The notes beneath the pieces are model-generated. The model worked only from the letters and a program-made list of their open reading frames with translations, did not search any database and was not told the origin of the DNA. Below, one piece after another: positions 1-7,100 of a DNA stretch of 19,073 nt. A program made the translations under genes and the position numbers. Position 1 is the first letter of the stretch. Every line of letters starts with the position of its first letter. Origin of the DNA: Bacteroidales bacterium (GTDB lineage: Bacteria > Bacteroidota > Bacteroidia > Bacteroidales > JAGOPY01); assembly GCA_030638325.1 (NCBI GenBank), contig DAOWEV010000072.1:1-19073 (forward strand), in the 5' to 3' direction.

Positions 1-200
1 GGGAAGCTCGCAGAGAAGTCCTGTGAGGTCCAACCGCCTCCCTGCAGGTCCATTTGCTGATATAACAAATCGTAAAAGCCTCTCGAAGCCTCCGGGGCCT
101 TAACAGGACCGGGCCCTTCAACTTTTAGCTGTGCCCATAGCACGTTCGCAGACAATAGTATAACTATTACTGCCATAAGAATTCTTGTAAAATTTCTCAT
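1..200 (-). CDS. Secreted protein, N-terminal fragment
   Basis: The reverse strand reads open from an ATG at 200-198 to the window edge, giving 66 codons without a stop, so only the start of the gene is present. The N-terminus MRNFTRILMAVIVILL followed by SANVLWA-Q is a typical Sec signal peptide with cleavage predicted after WA. The mature part begins QLKVEGPGP and has a G/Q-rich stretch (LQGGGWTS). The family cannot be recognised from so little. A -7-like box (TAACTTTA) lies 12-19 nt upstream of the start. Secretion to the periplasm or surface is inferred from the signal peptide only. Confidence 0.75.
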   Translation of the reverse strand, partial: MRNFTRILMAVIVILLSANVLWAQLKVEGPGPVKAPEASRGFYDLLYQQMDLQGGGWTSQDFSASF

Positions 201-211
201 AAGTGTTGGTT

Positions 212-239
212 TAAAGTTAGTAAAATTGAGATTATCTCA
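212..239 (-). promoter_or_regulatory. Possible promoter and dyad upstream of the partial gene
   Basis: On the minus strand TAACTTTA (219-212) matches the Bacteroidetes -7 consensus TAnnTTTG at all but the last base. Just upstream, 227-239 is a perfect 6-bp dyad, TGAGAT-T-ATCTCA. It would overlap the -33 region, as an operator could. Both calls rest on pattern only. Confidence 0.3.
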
Positions 240-613
240 TTAAATAATTAAATCTGAATATTTTCAACTATATATATTAAAAGCACGCTTTTCCCGGCAT
301 TTACCTTTAAAAACCAAGCGAAAATTACCATAAAAAGCTTACATATCTTGCACAACAAAAACACAGCACAACATTCAACTCTATGATGGTCTGCTGATAA
401 TACCTGAATATCTGCATTTTACAATTTGTATGCAGTGTTTTTAAATTTGTTCCAAAAATACAGTAAAATATTAGTTATGCAAATAAAATGATTATTTTTT
501 TTAAAATAAGCAAAGTCTACGGTACGATGCTCTCCTGGTTCTTGTCTCTTTACTTCAATATTTATACCTTTAATAATATAAAGGTTTCTTCATTCATGAT
601 TTTTCGTCTTAGC

Positions 614-655
614 AACGCTGCGAGGTCTTACAGACGCTCCCAGGTTTTTGTTCAT
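614..655 (+). repeat. 42-nt palindromic repeat, copy 1
   Basis: This is a direct repeat of 726-767 with three or so mismatches over 42 nt. Its core is a stem CTGCGAG plus GTCT, a TAC loop, then AGAC plus CTCCCAG. The right arm carries one base that breaks the otherwise perfect CTGCGAG/CTCGCAG pairing. It resembles REP-type dispersed palindromes. Confidence 0.75.
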
Positions 656-673
656 CTGACTGTACTCCTGACC

Positions 674-704
674 CACCATTCACCACTCACCATTCACCAC
701 TCAC
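674..704. repeat. Heptamer array CACCATT/CACCACT
   Basis: Four 7-nt units alternate CACCATT and CACCACT, followed by a partial CAC. The array lies between the two copies of the 42-nt palindromic repeat. On the reverse strand the units read GTGAATG/GTGGTGA-like. It belongs to the 7-nt-period arrays seen at most gene borders in this window. Confidence 0.85.
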
Positions 705-725
705 AACTTGTCCTTGCCGCTTAAA

Positions 726-767
726 AACGCTATGAGGTCTTACAGACGCTCGCAGGTTTTTGTTCAT
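726..767 (+). repeat. 42-nt palindromic repeat, copy 2
   Basis: Second copy of the repeat at 614-655. Here the right arm CTCGCAG is intact while the left arm has changed to CTATGAG, so each copy has lost pairing in the opposite arm. The 3' end (TTTTTG) falls where the -33 element of the next gene's promoter would be. Confidence 0.75.
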
Positions 768-787
768 AATGATTGTGCTTATATTTG
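759..787 (+). promoter_or_regulatory. Candidate promoter of the EamA-type permease
   Basis: TATATTTG at 780-787 is an exact TAnnTTTG -7 box. A TTTG at 759-762, at the end of the 42-nt repeat, sits 17 nt upstream, close to the spacing known for Bacteroidetes -33/-7 promoters. Transcription would begin near 794, so this promoter favours the ATG at 799 over the ATG at 769 and implies a very short leader. Confidence 0.4.
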
Positions 788-798
788 CATGCAATTTT

Positions 799-1695
799 AT
801 GTTTTCAAAGAAATCATCACCGGATAATAAAGTATTAGCCTGGGGGATATTACTCATATTAACTCTGGTATGGGGAACTTCATTCATACTCATCAAAAAA
901 AGCCTGACTGTATTTTCGAGTGCTGAGGTGGGAGCTTTGCGGATCGTGATCTCGTTCTTTTTTTTGGCTCCCATGGCGGTCAGCAGGTTTCGTAAACCGT
1001 CGGCAAGAGAGTGGAAATACCTGGTATTAATTGGGGTCATCGGGTGCGTGGCACCGGCATTTCTTTTTGCCAAAGCGCAAACGGGCATCGACAGCTCACT
1101 TGCCGGGATATTGAATTCTTTAACACCGCTATTCACGATGATCATCGCAGTTGCCTTTTTTCATTTCAGGATAAAATGGTTCAATGTAGCAGGTGTTTTT
1201 ATAGCCCTGACAGCTGCCATCGGCCTGATCAGCATCAGTGGCGATAAGAGCTTTTCATTCAATATTCAATATGCCATCTTCGTGATCATTGCTACGGTTT
1301 GTTATGCCATCAACGTAAACCTTGTAAAATTTCACTTAAAGGCCCTGGATCCCCTGACTATCACAGTGTTTTCATTTTTTACCATCGGGATCCCAATCTT
1401 AATATACCTGTTGTTTTTCACGGGCTTTATCCCAAAATTTACCCATGATCCGCAGGTATGGAAAGGGCTGGGATATGTTTCAGTTCTGGCCATTGCCGGT
1501 ACTGCGCTCGCATTGATGCTCTTCAATAAGCTGATCAAAATAGCAAGTCCGGTGTTCGCTGCATCAGTGACCTATATGATCCCCGTTGTCGCGGTTATAT
1601 GGGGTATCATTGATGGAGAAATATTTAAGCTGTATTTTATTTTCTGGATCGCTTTGATACTTTTAGGGGTTTTTCTTATAAATTATGAGAAATGA
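799..1695 (+). CDS. EamA/DMT-family permease (RhaT-like)
   Basis: Inner-membrane transporter of the drug/metabolite transporter superfamily, with the substrate unknown. From ATG 799 it has 298 residues, normal for the family, with about ten hydrophobic segments in two EamA halves. The first helix carries the family signature LVWGTSFILIKKSL. The second half begins near VIIATVCYAINVNLVKFHL and ends with VVAVIWGIIDGEI, also typical. In-frame starts at 760 (TTG) and 769 (ATG) exist. I prefer 799 because it puts a short polar N-terminus (MFSKKSSPDNK) before helix 1 and lies downstream of a good -7 box. The earlier starts add an unlikely hydrophobic leader. The TGA stop is the first three bases of a heptamer array. 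It is a single-gene unit on the evidence here. Confidence 0.9.
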   Translation: MFSKKSSPDNKVLAWGILLILTLVWGTSFILIKKSLTVFSSAEVGALRIVISFFFLAPMAVSRFRKPSAREWKYLVLIGVIGCVAPAFLFAKAQTGIDSSLAGILNSLTPLFTMIIAVAFFHFRIKWFNVAGVFIALTAAIGLISISGDKSFSFNIQYAIFVIIATVCYAINVNLVKFHLKALDPLTITVFSFFTIGIPILIYLLFFTGFIPKFTHDPQVWKGLGYVSVLAIAGTALALMLFNKLIKIASPVFAASVTYMIPVVAVIWGIIDGEIFKLYFIFWIALILLGVFLINYEK

Positions 1696-1720
1696 GAGTT
1701 GAGAGTTGAGAGTTGAGATA
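1693..1720 (+). repeat. Heptamer array TGAGAGT
   Basis: Three exact units TGAGAGT (1693-1713) and a divergent fourth, TGAGATA. The first TGA is the stop codon of the EamA-type permease, so the array begins inside the gene's final codon. Confidence 0.85.
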
Positions 1721-1722
1721 TG

Positions 1723-1797
1723 GAAGACGGAAGTCTGAAGACCGGAGTCAGAAGTTTTTGTCACAACTTCCGTCTCCGGTCTTCGGACTTCAGACTT
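1723..1797. repeat. Head-to-head heptamer arrays forming a long hairpin
   Basis: The left arm is GAAGACG, GAAGTCT, GAAGACC, GGAGTCA, GAAG. The right arm, from 1767, is CTTC, CGTCTCC, GGTCTTC, GGACTTC, AGACTT. It is an imperfect reverse complement of the left arm built from the same kind of 7-nt unit. About 12 nt (TTTTTGTCACAA) separate the arms. Folded RNA would give a stem of roughly 30 bp, which could end transcription of the permease gene. No U-tract follows the stem, so termination is only possible. Confidence 0.7.
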
Positions 1798-1855
1798 AAG
1801 CAAAACAATTCATGAAATTTTATGGCATTATGTATTATAGTTTAATTTTTATTTG

Positions 1856-1863
1856 TACTTTTG
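1856..1863 (+). promoter_or_regulatory. -7 box of the rplU-rpmA promoter
   Basis: TACTTTTG is an exact TAnnTTTG match followed by CACC. It lies 38 nt upstream of the rplU ATG, giving a leader of about 32 nt. No convincing -33 TTTG is seen at the expected distance. Confidence 0.55.
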
Positions 1864-1901
1864 CACCTCCAAATTTTCAAGGATATTAAAACTCACGGAA
1901 G

Positions 1902-2504
1902 ATGTACGCTATAGTAGATATTGCAGGACAACAGTTCAAGATTGAGAAAGGCCAGGAGGTCTATGTTCACAGGCTGGAAGGTAAAGAAGGGTCGAAAGTT
2001 GATTTTGACGAGGTACTTTTGATGGATAACGATGGGAAGGTTAATGTGGGCACTCCATTTATTGAAGGTGCTCTTGTAAGCGCTACAATTATAGAGCATC
2101 TGAAAGGTAACAAGGTGCTGGTCTTCAAGAAGAAGAGAAGAAAGGGGTACCAGAAACTGAATGGCCACCGCCAGTATTTGAGCCTGATCAAAATAGATAG
2201 TATTCTTGAAAAAGCAGCAAAAAGCACTAAGGCAAAAGCGAAAGAGGAAGTAAAAGAGGAAAAGGCTCCAAAAGCTGCTGCCAAGACCCCTGAAAAAACA
2301 CCTGCTGCCACTAAAACAACTAAAAAAGTGAAGGCAGAAGCAGGCGAGGTGAAAAAAGAAAAGAAGCCTGCTGCAAAAAAACCTGCAGCAAAAACAGCAG
2401 TGAAAAAAACAGCAGTGAAAAAAGCAGCGCCAAAGGCGTCAACCACGAAAAAGCCTGCTGCAAAAAAAGCTCAAAAGCCGGAAGAAAAAGAAAATAAGAA
2501 ATAA
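1902..2504 (+). CDS. rplU: Ribosomal protein bL21 with long basic tail
   Basis: Large-subunit ribosomal protein that binds 23S rRNA. Residues 1 to about 102 are a full L21 domain: it begins MYAIVDIAGQQFKIEKGQ and ends with the rRNA-binding segment FKKKRRKGYQKLNGHRQ and LIKIDSI. Bacterial L21 usually stops here. This protein runs on for about 98 residues of nearly pure K/A/P/E/T with recurring KKPAAK and KKTAVKK blocks, like the tails of histone H1 or bacterial H1-like proteins. The tail is in frame, codes without interruption and ends in TAA. rpmA follows after 34 nt, the usual L21-L27 operon order, under the -7 box at 1856. Identity is certain for the core. Any extra role of the tail, such as RNA or DNA binding, is inferred. 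Confidence 0.97.
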   Translation: MYAIVDIAGQQFKIEKGQEVYVHRLEGKEGSKVDFDEVLLMDNDGKVNVGTPFIEGALVSATIIEHLKGNKVLVFKKKRRKGYQKLNGHRQYLSLIKIDSILEKAAKSTKAKAKEEVKEEKAPKAAAKTPEKTPAATKTTKKVKAEAGEVKKEKKPAAKKPAAKTAVKKTAVKKAAPKASTTKKPAAKKAQKPEEKENKK

Positions 2505-2538
2505 TTCAACATCGAGATAATTTTTAAAACGAATTGCT

Positions 2539-2805
2539 ATGGCACATAAAAAAGGTGCGGGAAGTTCAAACAACGGCCGTGAATCGGAAAGTAAACGATT
2601 AGGTATTAAAATTTTCGGCGGACAAATTGCCACTGCAGGAAATATCATTGTCAGGCAAAGGGGAACAAAACACTCTCCAGGCCTGAATGTTGGCATGGGA
2701 AAAGACCATACATTATTTGCCCTGACTGACGGGAAAGTAGAATTCAGGAAACGCAGGAACAATAAATCTTTTGTTTCGGTCATCACTGAAGAAAGGGGAA
2801 ACTGA
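2539..2805 (+). CDS. rpmA: Ribosomal protein bL27
   Basis: Large-subunit ribosomal protein whose N-terminus reaches the peptidyl-transferase centre. The 88-residue product has the normal length and begins MAHKKGAGSSNNGRESESKR, with GIKIFGGQIATAGNIIVRQRG and the HSPGLNVGMGKDHTLFAL segment, all diagnostic of L27. The N-terminus starts directly with the mature AHKKG sequence, so there is no cleavable prepeptide of the kind found in Firmicutes. It is the second gene of the rplU operon, and an intrinsic terminator follows 36 nt after the stop. Confidence 0.98.
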   Translation: MAHKKGAGSSNNGRESESKRLGIKIFGGQIATAGNIIVRQRGTKHSPGLNVGMGKDHTLFALTDGKVEFRKRRNNKSFVSVITEERGN

Positions 2806-2840
2806 CCTGCCGTCAGGATAAACCACCAAAATATTTTATA

Positions 2841-2878
2841 CCCGGTAATGATTTAATAAAGTCATGCCGGGTTTTTTT
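2841..2878 (+). terminator. Intrinsic terminator of rplU-rpmA
   Basis: CCCGG-(TA)-ATGA pairs with TCAT-(G)-CCGGG across a loop of about 10 nt. The stem is followed at once by seven T. Position and U-tract make this a convincing rho-independent terminator. Confidence 0.85.
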
Positions 2879-2946
2879 GTAACATAACTATGCTATTTCA
2901 AAACAAGTATCGAATTAAAATCACCTTTTGTGGGAATTAATTGACT

Positions 2947-3012
2947 GTTACAAGTTACAGGTTACAGGTTGCAAGTTGGGAACCTGCAACCTGTAACTTG
3001 CAACCTGCAACC
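2947..3012. repeat. Head-to-head heptamer arrays before serS
   Basis: The left arm is GTTACAA, GTTACAG, GTTACAG, GTTGCAA, GTTGGG. The right arm, from 2981, is AAC, CTGCAAC, CTGTAAC, TTGCAAC, CTGCAAC, C, which is the same unit family in reverse complement. The arms abut with almost no spacer and could form a hairpin or cruciform of about 30 bp. The element ends 10 nt before the serS -7 box, so any -33 contact of that promoter must lie inside it. Confidence 0.8.
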
Positions 3013-3022
3013 ATAAAACACT

Positions 3023-3030
3023 TAACTTTG
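3023..3030 (+). promoter_or_regulatory. -7 box of the serS promoter
   Basis: TAACTTTG is an exact TAnnTTTG match followed by CACAC. It lies 24 nt upstream of the serS ATG, implying a leader of about 18 nt. The nearest upstream TTG (2998-3000) is inside the heptamer repeat, with longer than usual spacing. Confidence 0.55.
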
Positions 3031-3054
3031 CACACAAAATAAATTATTTGACTT

Positions 3055-4329
3055 ATGCTTCAGATCAAATATATCCAGGAAAACAGGGATGAGGTGATAG
3101 AACGATTAAAGGTCAAGAATTTCGATGCTTCCGTGATCGTTCCCGAAATCCTCAGGACTGATGAGAAAAGGCGACATACTCAAAAAACACTGGATGACCA
3201 TCTTGCAGAAGCCAATAAACTTGCCAAAGAGATCGGTTTGTTATTCAAACAAGGGAAGATCGATGAAGCCAATAAGGTGAAAGTCAGAACAGCCGAATTA
3301 AAAAATATTACCAAAAGCCTGGGCACACAATTGGAGGGTTTTAAATCCGAACTTGACAGCTTGCTTATACAGTTGCCAAACCTGCCTCATCCGGATGTTC
3401 CGGCAGGAAGTTCAGCAGAGGAAAATAAAATTGTCTTGCAGGAGGGCGAACTCCCTATACTCGGCGAGGATGCATTGCCCCACTGGGAGTTAGCGAGGCG
3501 TTACGATATCATTGACTTTGATCTCGGCAGCAAGGTGAGCGGTGCCGGATTTCCATTTTATAAAGGGAAAGGGGCCAAATTTCAGCGTGCGCTCATCAAT
3601 TTTTTCATTGAGGAAGCTATTGAAGCCGGGTATACCGAGTTTCAGCCACCCCTGATGGTCAATGAAGATTCGGCTTATGGCACAGGGCAACTACCTGACA
3701 AAGACGGACAGATGTACCATGTGAACATCGACAACCTGTACTTAATCCCCACCGCTGAGGTTCCCATTACCAATATTTACAGGAATGTTATCCTGAAGCA
3801 TGATGAGCTGCCTGTTAAAAACGTTGCCTATTCAAGCTGTTTTCGCAGGGAGGCGGGTTCATACGGAAAAGATGTAAGAGGGTTGAACCGCCTGCATCAG
3901 TTCGATAAGGTAGAAATTGTGCAGCTCCAGCACCCGGACCGGTCATACCAAACGCTCGATAAGATGACAGCACATGCGGCTTCTCTTTTGAGAAAACTCG
4001 AATTGCCTTTCCGTATTCTGAGTCTCTGTGGCGGGGATTTGAGTTTTACCTCTGCCCTGACTTACGATTTTGAAGTCTACTCTGCCGCTCAAAAAAAATG
4101 GTTAGAAGTCAGTTCCGTTTCGAATTTTGAGAACTTTCAGTCAAACCGGATGAAAATAAGGTTCAAAGATCAGGATGGCAGCATAAAACTCACCCACACA
4201 CTAAACGGAAGCGCCCTGGCGTTACCAAGAATAGTAGCAGCTTTACTTGAGAACAATCAGCACGAGGAAGGGATATCCGTTCCATCAGCGCTTGTAAAAT
4301 ATACAGGATTTGAAAATATCGGCACATAG
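3055..4329 (+). CDS. serS: Seryl-tRNA synthetase
   Basis: Cytosolic class II aminoacyl-tRNA synthetase that charges tRNA-Ser (and tRNA-Sec where present) with serine. The 424 residues match the usual bacterial length. Residues 1 to about 110 form the N-terminal helical arm (MLQIKYIQENRDEVIERLKV, then the long coiled coil). The catalytic domain shows the serine-binding TAE at 233-235, motif 2 FRREAGSYGKDVRGLNRLHQF from residue 263, and motif 3 as GSALALPR at 385-392 with its conserved arginine. ATG 3055 gives the standard N-terminus. The last 20 nt overlap the start of the downstream TPR gene in another frame, which suggests translational coupling. Confidence 0.98.
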   Translation: MLQIKYIQENRDEVIERLKVKNFDASVIVPEILRTDEKRRHTQKTLDDHLAEANKLAKEIGLLFKQGKIDEANKVKVRTAELKNITKSLGTQLEGFKSELDSLLIQLPNLPHPDVPAGSSAEENKIVLQEGELPILGEDALPHWELARRYDIIDFDLGSKVSGAGFPFYKGKGAKFQRALINFFIEEAIEAGYTEFQPPLMVNEDSAYGTGQLPDKDGQMYHVNIDNLYLIPTAEVPITNIYRNVILKHDELPVKNVAYSSCFRREAGSYGKDVRGLNRLHQFDKVEIVQLQHPDRSYQTLDKMTAHAASLLRKLELPFRILSLCGGDLSFTSALTYDFEVYSAAQKKWLEVSSVSNFENFQSNRMKIRFKDQDGSIKLTHTLNGSALALPRIVAALLENNQHEEGISVPSALVKYTGFENIGT

Positions 4330-6217
4330 TAAAATCATCCGTTTCCTGGTTTTTTCTGCATTTGTTCTGATGATTTCTATCGGAAATAAGTCGGAAGCCC
4401 AGGTATTCCCTCAAGTCAATACGAATACCGGACAGCCCCCGGATAAAAAGCAATCCGCTAAAGAGAAGGAAGAACTGGCGATATATTATTACAGGAACAA
4501 CGATTTTGAAAAAGCCTCCCCACTCTTTAAAGAACTTTATAAAGAAAATCCCAGTTTGTTCAATTATGCTTATTATTCAAATTGCCTGATGACGTTGGGG
4601 CAGTTTGATGAAACCGAAAAGCTGGTCAAACAACACATAAAGAAAAATCAACATAATATAAAGTATAAAGTTGACCTGGGGTATGTTTATATTCAGCAAG
4701 ATAAACCTGCTAAGGCTAAAAAGGAATTTGACAAGCTTATCAATACCCTGCCGGCCAACCGTAATATGGTACTTCAACTGGCCAATGCATTTATGACCAA
4801 AAGGCTGAATGACTATGCAATAACAACTTATTTGAAAGGAAGGGAGTTACTTGCACAATCGTATGCCTTTCATGACGAGCTGGCCAGGCTTTACCAGATG
4901 ACCGGTGATTTTGAGGCGATGACCGAAGAATACCTGAACCTGTTGGAAACAGATCCCTCCAAGGTGAATCATGTTCAGAACCGGCTTCAAAGCGCCCTGA
5001 AAAATGATAATGAAGGCAAGGTCAGTGAATCCATCCGGGTATCCCTGCTGACAAGATCCCAGAAAGATCCTGACAACAGGTCATTGGCTGAAATGATGCT
5101 GTGGTTGTCCATTCAGCAAAAAGACTTCGGCTTTGCATTGATCCAGGCAATATCTTATGATAAAAGATTTCATGATAACGGGTTAACAGTTTTTAGCCTG
5201 GCCGGCCTTTGTCTTACACACGATGATTTTGAAGTTGCTATTGAAGGCTATGATTACATCATTCACAAAGGGCCGGATAATGCCTATTACAATGAAAGCC
5301 GGTTCGGTCAGCTGAGGGCCAGGTTTTTAAAGATCACCCATGAACTGGCCTATCAGCAGAAAGAACTGGATGACCTTGAAGAAGATTATTTTACAGCTAT
5401 TATGGAAGCGGGATTTGCGCCTTCATCCATACCACTCAGAAGAGACCTGGCACATCTCAACGCATTTTACAAACATGACATCGAGGAAGCAATCAGCATA
5501 CTTGAAATTGCCATAGGTATAAATGGGGCTTCCCGTAATGAGATTGCAGAATGCAAGATTGAACTTGCTGATATTTATATTATTACAGGAGGCGTATGGG
5601 AATCTTCCCTGCTCTATTCCCAGGTAGAAAAAACCATGCGGAACGATGCTGTGGGCCACCTGGCCAAGCTCAAGAACGCCAGGCTGTCATATTATGTCGG
5701 GGAGTTTGAATGGGCGAAGGCACAACTTGATGTTTTGAAAGCTGCTACCTCTAAAATGATCGCCAACGATGCTATGGAGCTGTCACTACTTATCAATGAC
5801 AATATGGATGCCGACTCCACTTATACCGGTTTAATATATTTTTCTGAAGCCGGCCTTCTCATGTATCAGAATCAGGACAGCCTGGCCCTGATAACACTGG
5901 ATTCCATAAATATGATCGGGCTATCCCATCCGCTCAGGGATGAAGTGCTTTTGAAGAAAGCGGATATTTATATCAAAAACAATCATTATGATGTGGCTGA
6001 CAGCCTGCTGGCATTATTGATCAAGTTATATCCCGATGAAATTCTTGCAGACAATGCCTTGTTCAGAAGAGCTGAGTTACAGGAAACTATTTTCGGGAAT
6101 TCAGACCTGGCCATGGAACTATACCAGGAGCTTCTTATCAATTACCCCGGTAGTTTGCTGACAACCGAAGCCCGCAGGAGGTTCAGGGCCCTGAGGGGGG
6201 ATGATGTTGACTCGTGA
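4310..6217 (+). CDS. Secreted TPR-repeat protein
   Basis: Protein of 635 residues made largely of tetratricopeptide-type helical repeats, for example YYYRNNDFEKASPLFKELYK, VYIQQDKPAKAKKEF and ADIYIKNNHYDVADSLL. The last two repeats, with LIKLYPDEILADNALFRRAEL and ELLINYPGSLLTTEARRRF, resemble BamD/YbgF-type tandem repeats. The start is TTG 4310, inside serS: it gives a good signal peptide (MKISAHSKIIRFLVFSAFVL, cleavage near SEA-Q). The next ATG (4370) would remove most of it. Location is therefore likely the periplasm or outer-membrane periphery. A TPR gene beside serS and ksgA fits Bacteroidales gene order as I recall it. The partner and function are unknown. A role as scaffold in envelope assembly is a guess. 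Confidence 0.85.
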   Translation: MKISAHSKIIRFLVFSAFVLMISIGNKSEAQVFPQVNTNTGQPPDKKQSAKEKEELAIYYYRNNDFEKASPLFKELYKENPSLFNYAYYSNCLMTLGQFDETEKLVKQHIKKNQHNIKYKVDLGYVYIQQDKPAKAKKEFDKLINTLPANRNMVLQLANAFMTKRLNDYAITTYLKGRELLAQSYAFHDELARLYQMTGDFEAMTEEYLNLLETDPSKVNHVQNRLQSALKNDNEGKVSESIRVSLLTRSQKDPDNRSLAEMMLWLSIQQKDFGFALIQAISYDKRFHDNGLTVFSLAGLCLTHDDFEVAIEGYDYIIHKGPDNAYYNESRFGQLRARFLKITHELAYQQKELDDLEEDYFTAIMEAGFAPSSIPLRRDLAHLNAFYKHDIEEAISILEIAIGINGASRNEIAECKIELADIYIITGGVWESSLLYSQVEKTMRNDAVGHLAKLKNARLSYYVGEFEWAKAQLDVLKAATSKMIANDAMELSLLINDNMDADSTYTGLIYFSEAGLLMYQNQDSLALITLDSINMIGLSHPLRDEVLLKKADIYIKNNHYDVADSLLALLIKLYPDEILADNALFRRAELQETIFGNSDLAMELYQELLINYPGSLLTTEARRRFRALRGDDVDS

Positions 6218-6257
6218 GGCGGGTAAGCTTGTCGCAGGACAAGGCTGCAAACAAAGT

Positions 6258-6296
6258 GATTAACGATTAACGATTAACGATTAACGATTTGAGATT
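6258..6296 (+). repeat. Heptamer array TAACGAT
   Basis: A partial GAT and four exact TAACGAT units (6261-6288) are followed by TTGAGATT. The last 26 nt (6271-6296), including the non-repetitive TTGAGATT tail, recur in inverse orientation at 9433-9458. Just upstream, 6228-6243 is a small hairpin (CTTGTC, loop GCAG, GACAAG) without a U-tract, so it is not called a terminator. Confidence 0.85.
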
Positions 6297-6335
6297 TATA
6301 GTATTATTAACATTATGAGTAAAAAATGAACTTAA

Positions 6336-7100
6336 ATGCAGGTTCGACCAAAAAAATCTCTTGGACAGCACTTCCTGAAGGATGAGAATATTGCGGATAA
6401 AATCGTAGGCAGTCTTTCCGGGGAAAATAGCACGGTTATTGAGATCGGTCCCGGGACGGGTGTACTAAGCAAATATTTAATAGAAGATCAGCGCTTGAAG
6501 TCATTTTTTATTGAGACTGACCAGGCATCGGTAGATTATTTAAACAAGACTTACCCTGAAGCTGCCGGCCAGATCATACACGCCGATTTCTTAACTTTTG
6601 ACCTGGGGACATTTAATACAAATGAGCTGGCCATCATCGGGAACCTGCCTTACAACATTACAGCTCCGATATTTTTCAGGATCATCCATTACCGGCAGAT
6701 CATCAATGAGGTTGTATGCATGATACAAAAGGAAGTGGCAGAACGGATCAGTTCTCCTCCCGGCAGCCGCAAATACGGGATACTGAGTGTTTTATTGCAG
6801 GCTTACTTCGATATTGAGTACCTGTTCACTGTCAATGAGCATGTTTTTTATCCTCCTCCAAAAGTTAAATCCGGAGTGATCAGGCTGAAGCGGAACAACA
6901 CCAGGGAACTGGCCTGTGACGAGAAGCTTTTTGTGCAGGTTGTGAAGAGGTCGTTTAACCAGCGCCGAAAGATGTTAAGGAACTCCCTTAAGCCCTATTC
7001 TCTTAAATCAGGAAAGGCGCTTGAAAAATTGCTCCATCAACGGCCGGAACAATTGAGTGTGAATGAATTTGTGACTATTACTCAGCACGTTGATGGTTGA
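6336..7100 (+). CDS. rsmA: 16S rRNA dimethyladenosine transferase
   Basis: RsmA/KsgA transfers four methyl groups from SAM to two adjacent adenines in the terminal hairpin of 16S rRNA (A1518 and A1519 in E. coli numbering) during 30S maturation. The 254 residues are close to the usual length. It starts MQVRPKKSLGQHFLKDENIA, the diagnostic N-terminus. The SAM-binding motif I is VIEIGPGTG (34-42). The catalytic motif IV is NLPYNIT from residue 103. The C-terminal part has YPPPKVKSGVIRL and SFNQRRKMLRNSLK, both typical. ATG 6336 is chosen because it puts the conserved RPKKSLGQHF segment at the very N-terminus. The preceding 118 nt contain a heptamer array and no clear -7 box, so read-through from the TPR gene is possible. 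The TGA stop lies in the first unit of another heptamer array. Confidence 0.97.
   Translation: MQVRPKKSLGQHFLKDENIADKIVGSLSGENSTVIEIGPGTGVLSKYLIEDQRLKSFFIETDQASVDYLNKTYPEAAGQIIHADFLTFDLGTFNTNELAIIGNLPYNITAPIFFRIIHYRQIINEVVCMIQKEVAERISSPPGSRKYGILSVLLQAYFDIEYLFTVNEHVFYPPPKVKSGVIRLKRNNTRELACDEKLFVQVVKRSFNQRRKMLRNSLKPYSLKSGKALEKLLHQRPEQLSVNEFVTITQHVDG

Larger units (their letters stand above)
201..798. other. Gene-free gap with repeats
   Basis: About 600 nt of AT-rich DNA lie between the divergent partial gene and the EamA-type permease. The first 400 nt (241-600) show no recognisable gene or RNA. From 614 the gap holds two copies of a 42-nt palindromic repeat, and between them a heptamer array (674-704). 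A reading frame at 488-724 runs through the repeats and has no protein-like composition, so it is not called. Confidence 0.6.

Noticed and set aside
488..724. Possible 78-codon gene
   Set aside because: The frame runs through the 42-nt repeat and the heptamer array, has no domain-like composition and ends in repeat-encoded residues.
760..798. Earlier starts (TTG 760, ATG 769) for the EamA-type permease
   Set aside because: They add a hydrophobic leader unlike the family and would lie upstream of the predicted transcription start.
1967..2446. Long antisense frame opposite rplU
   Set aside because: It is the mirror of the lysine/alanine-rich L21 tail (F/A-rich translation), a usual artefact of A-rich coding DNA.
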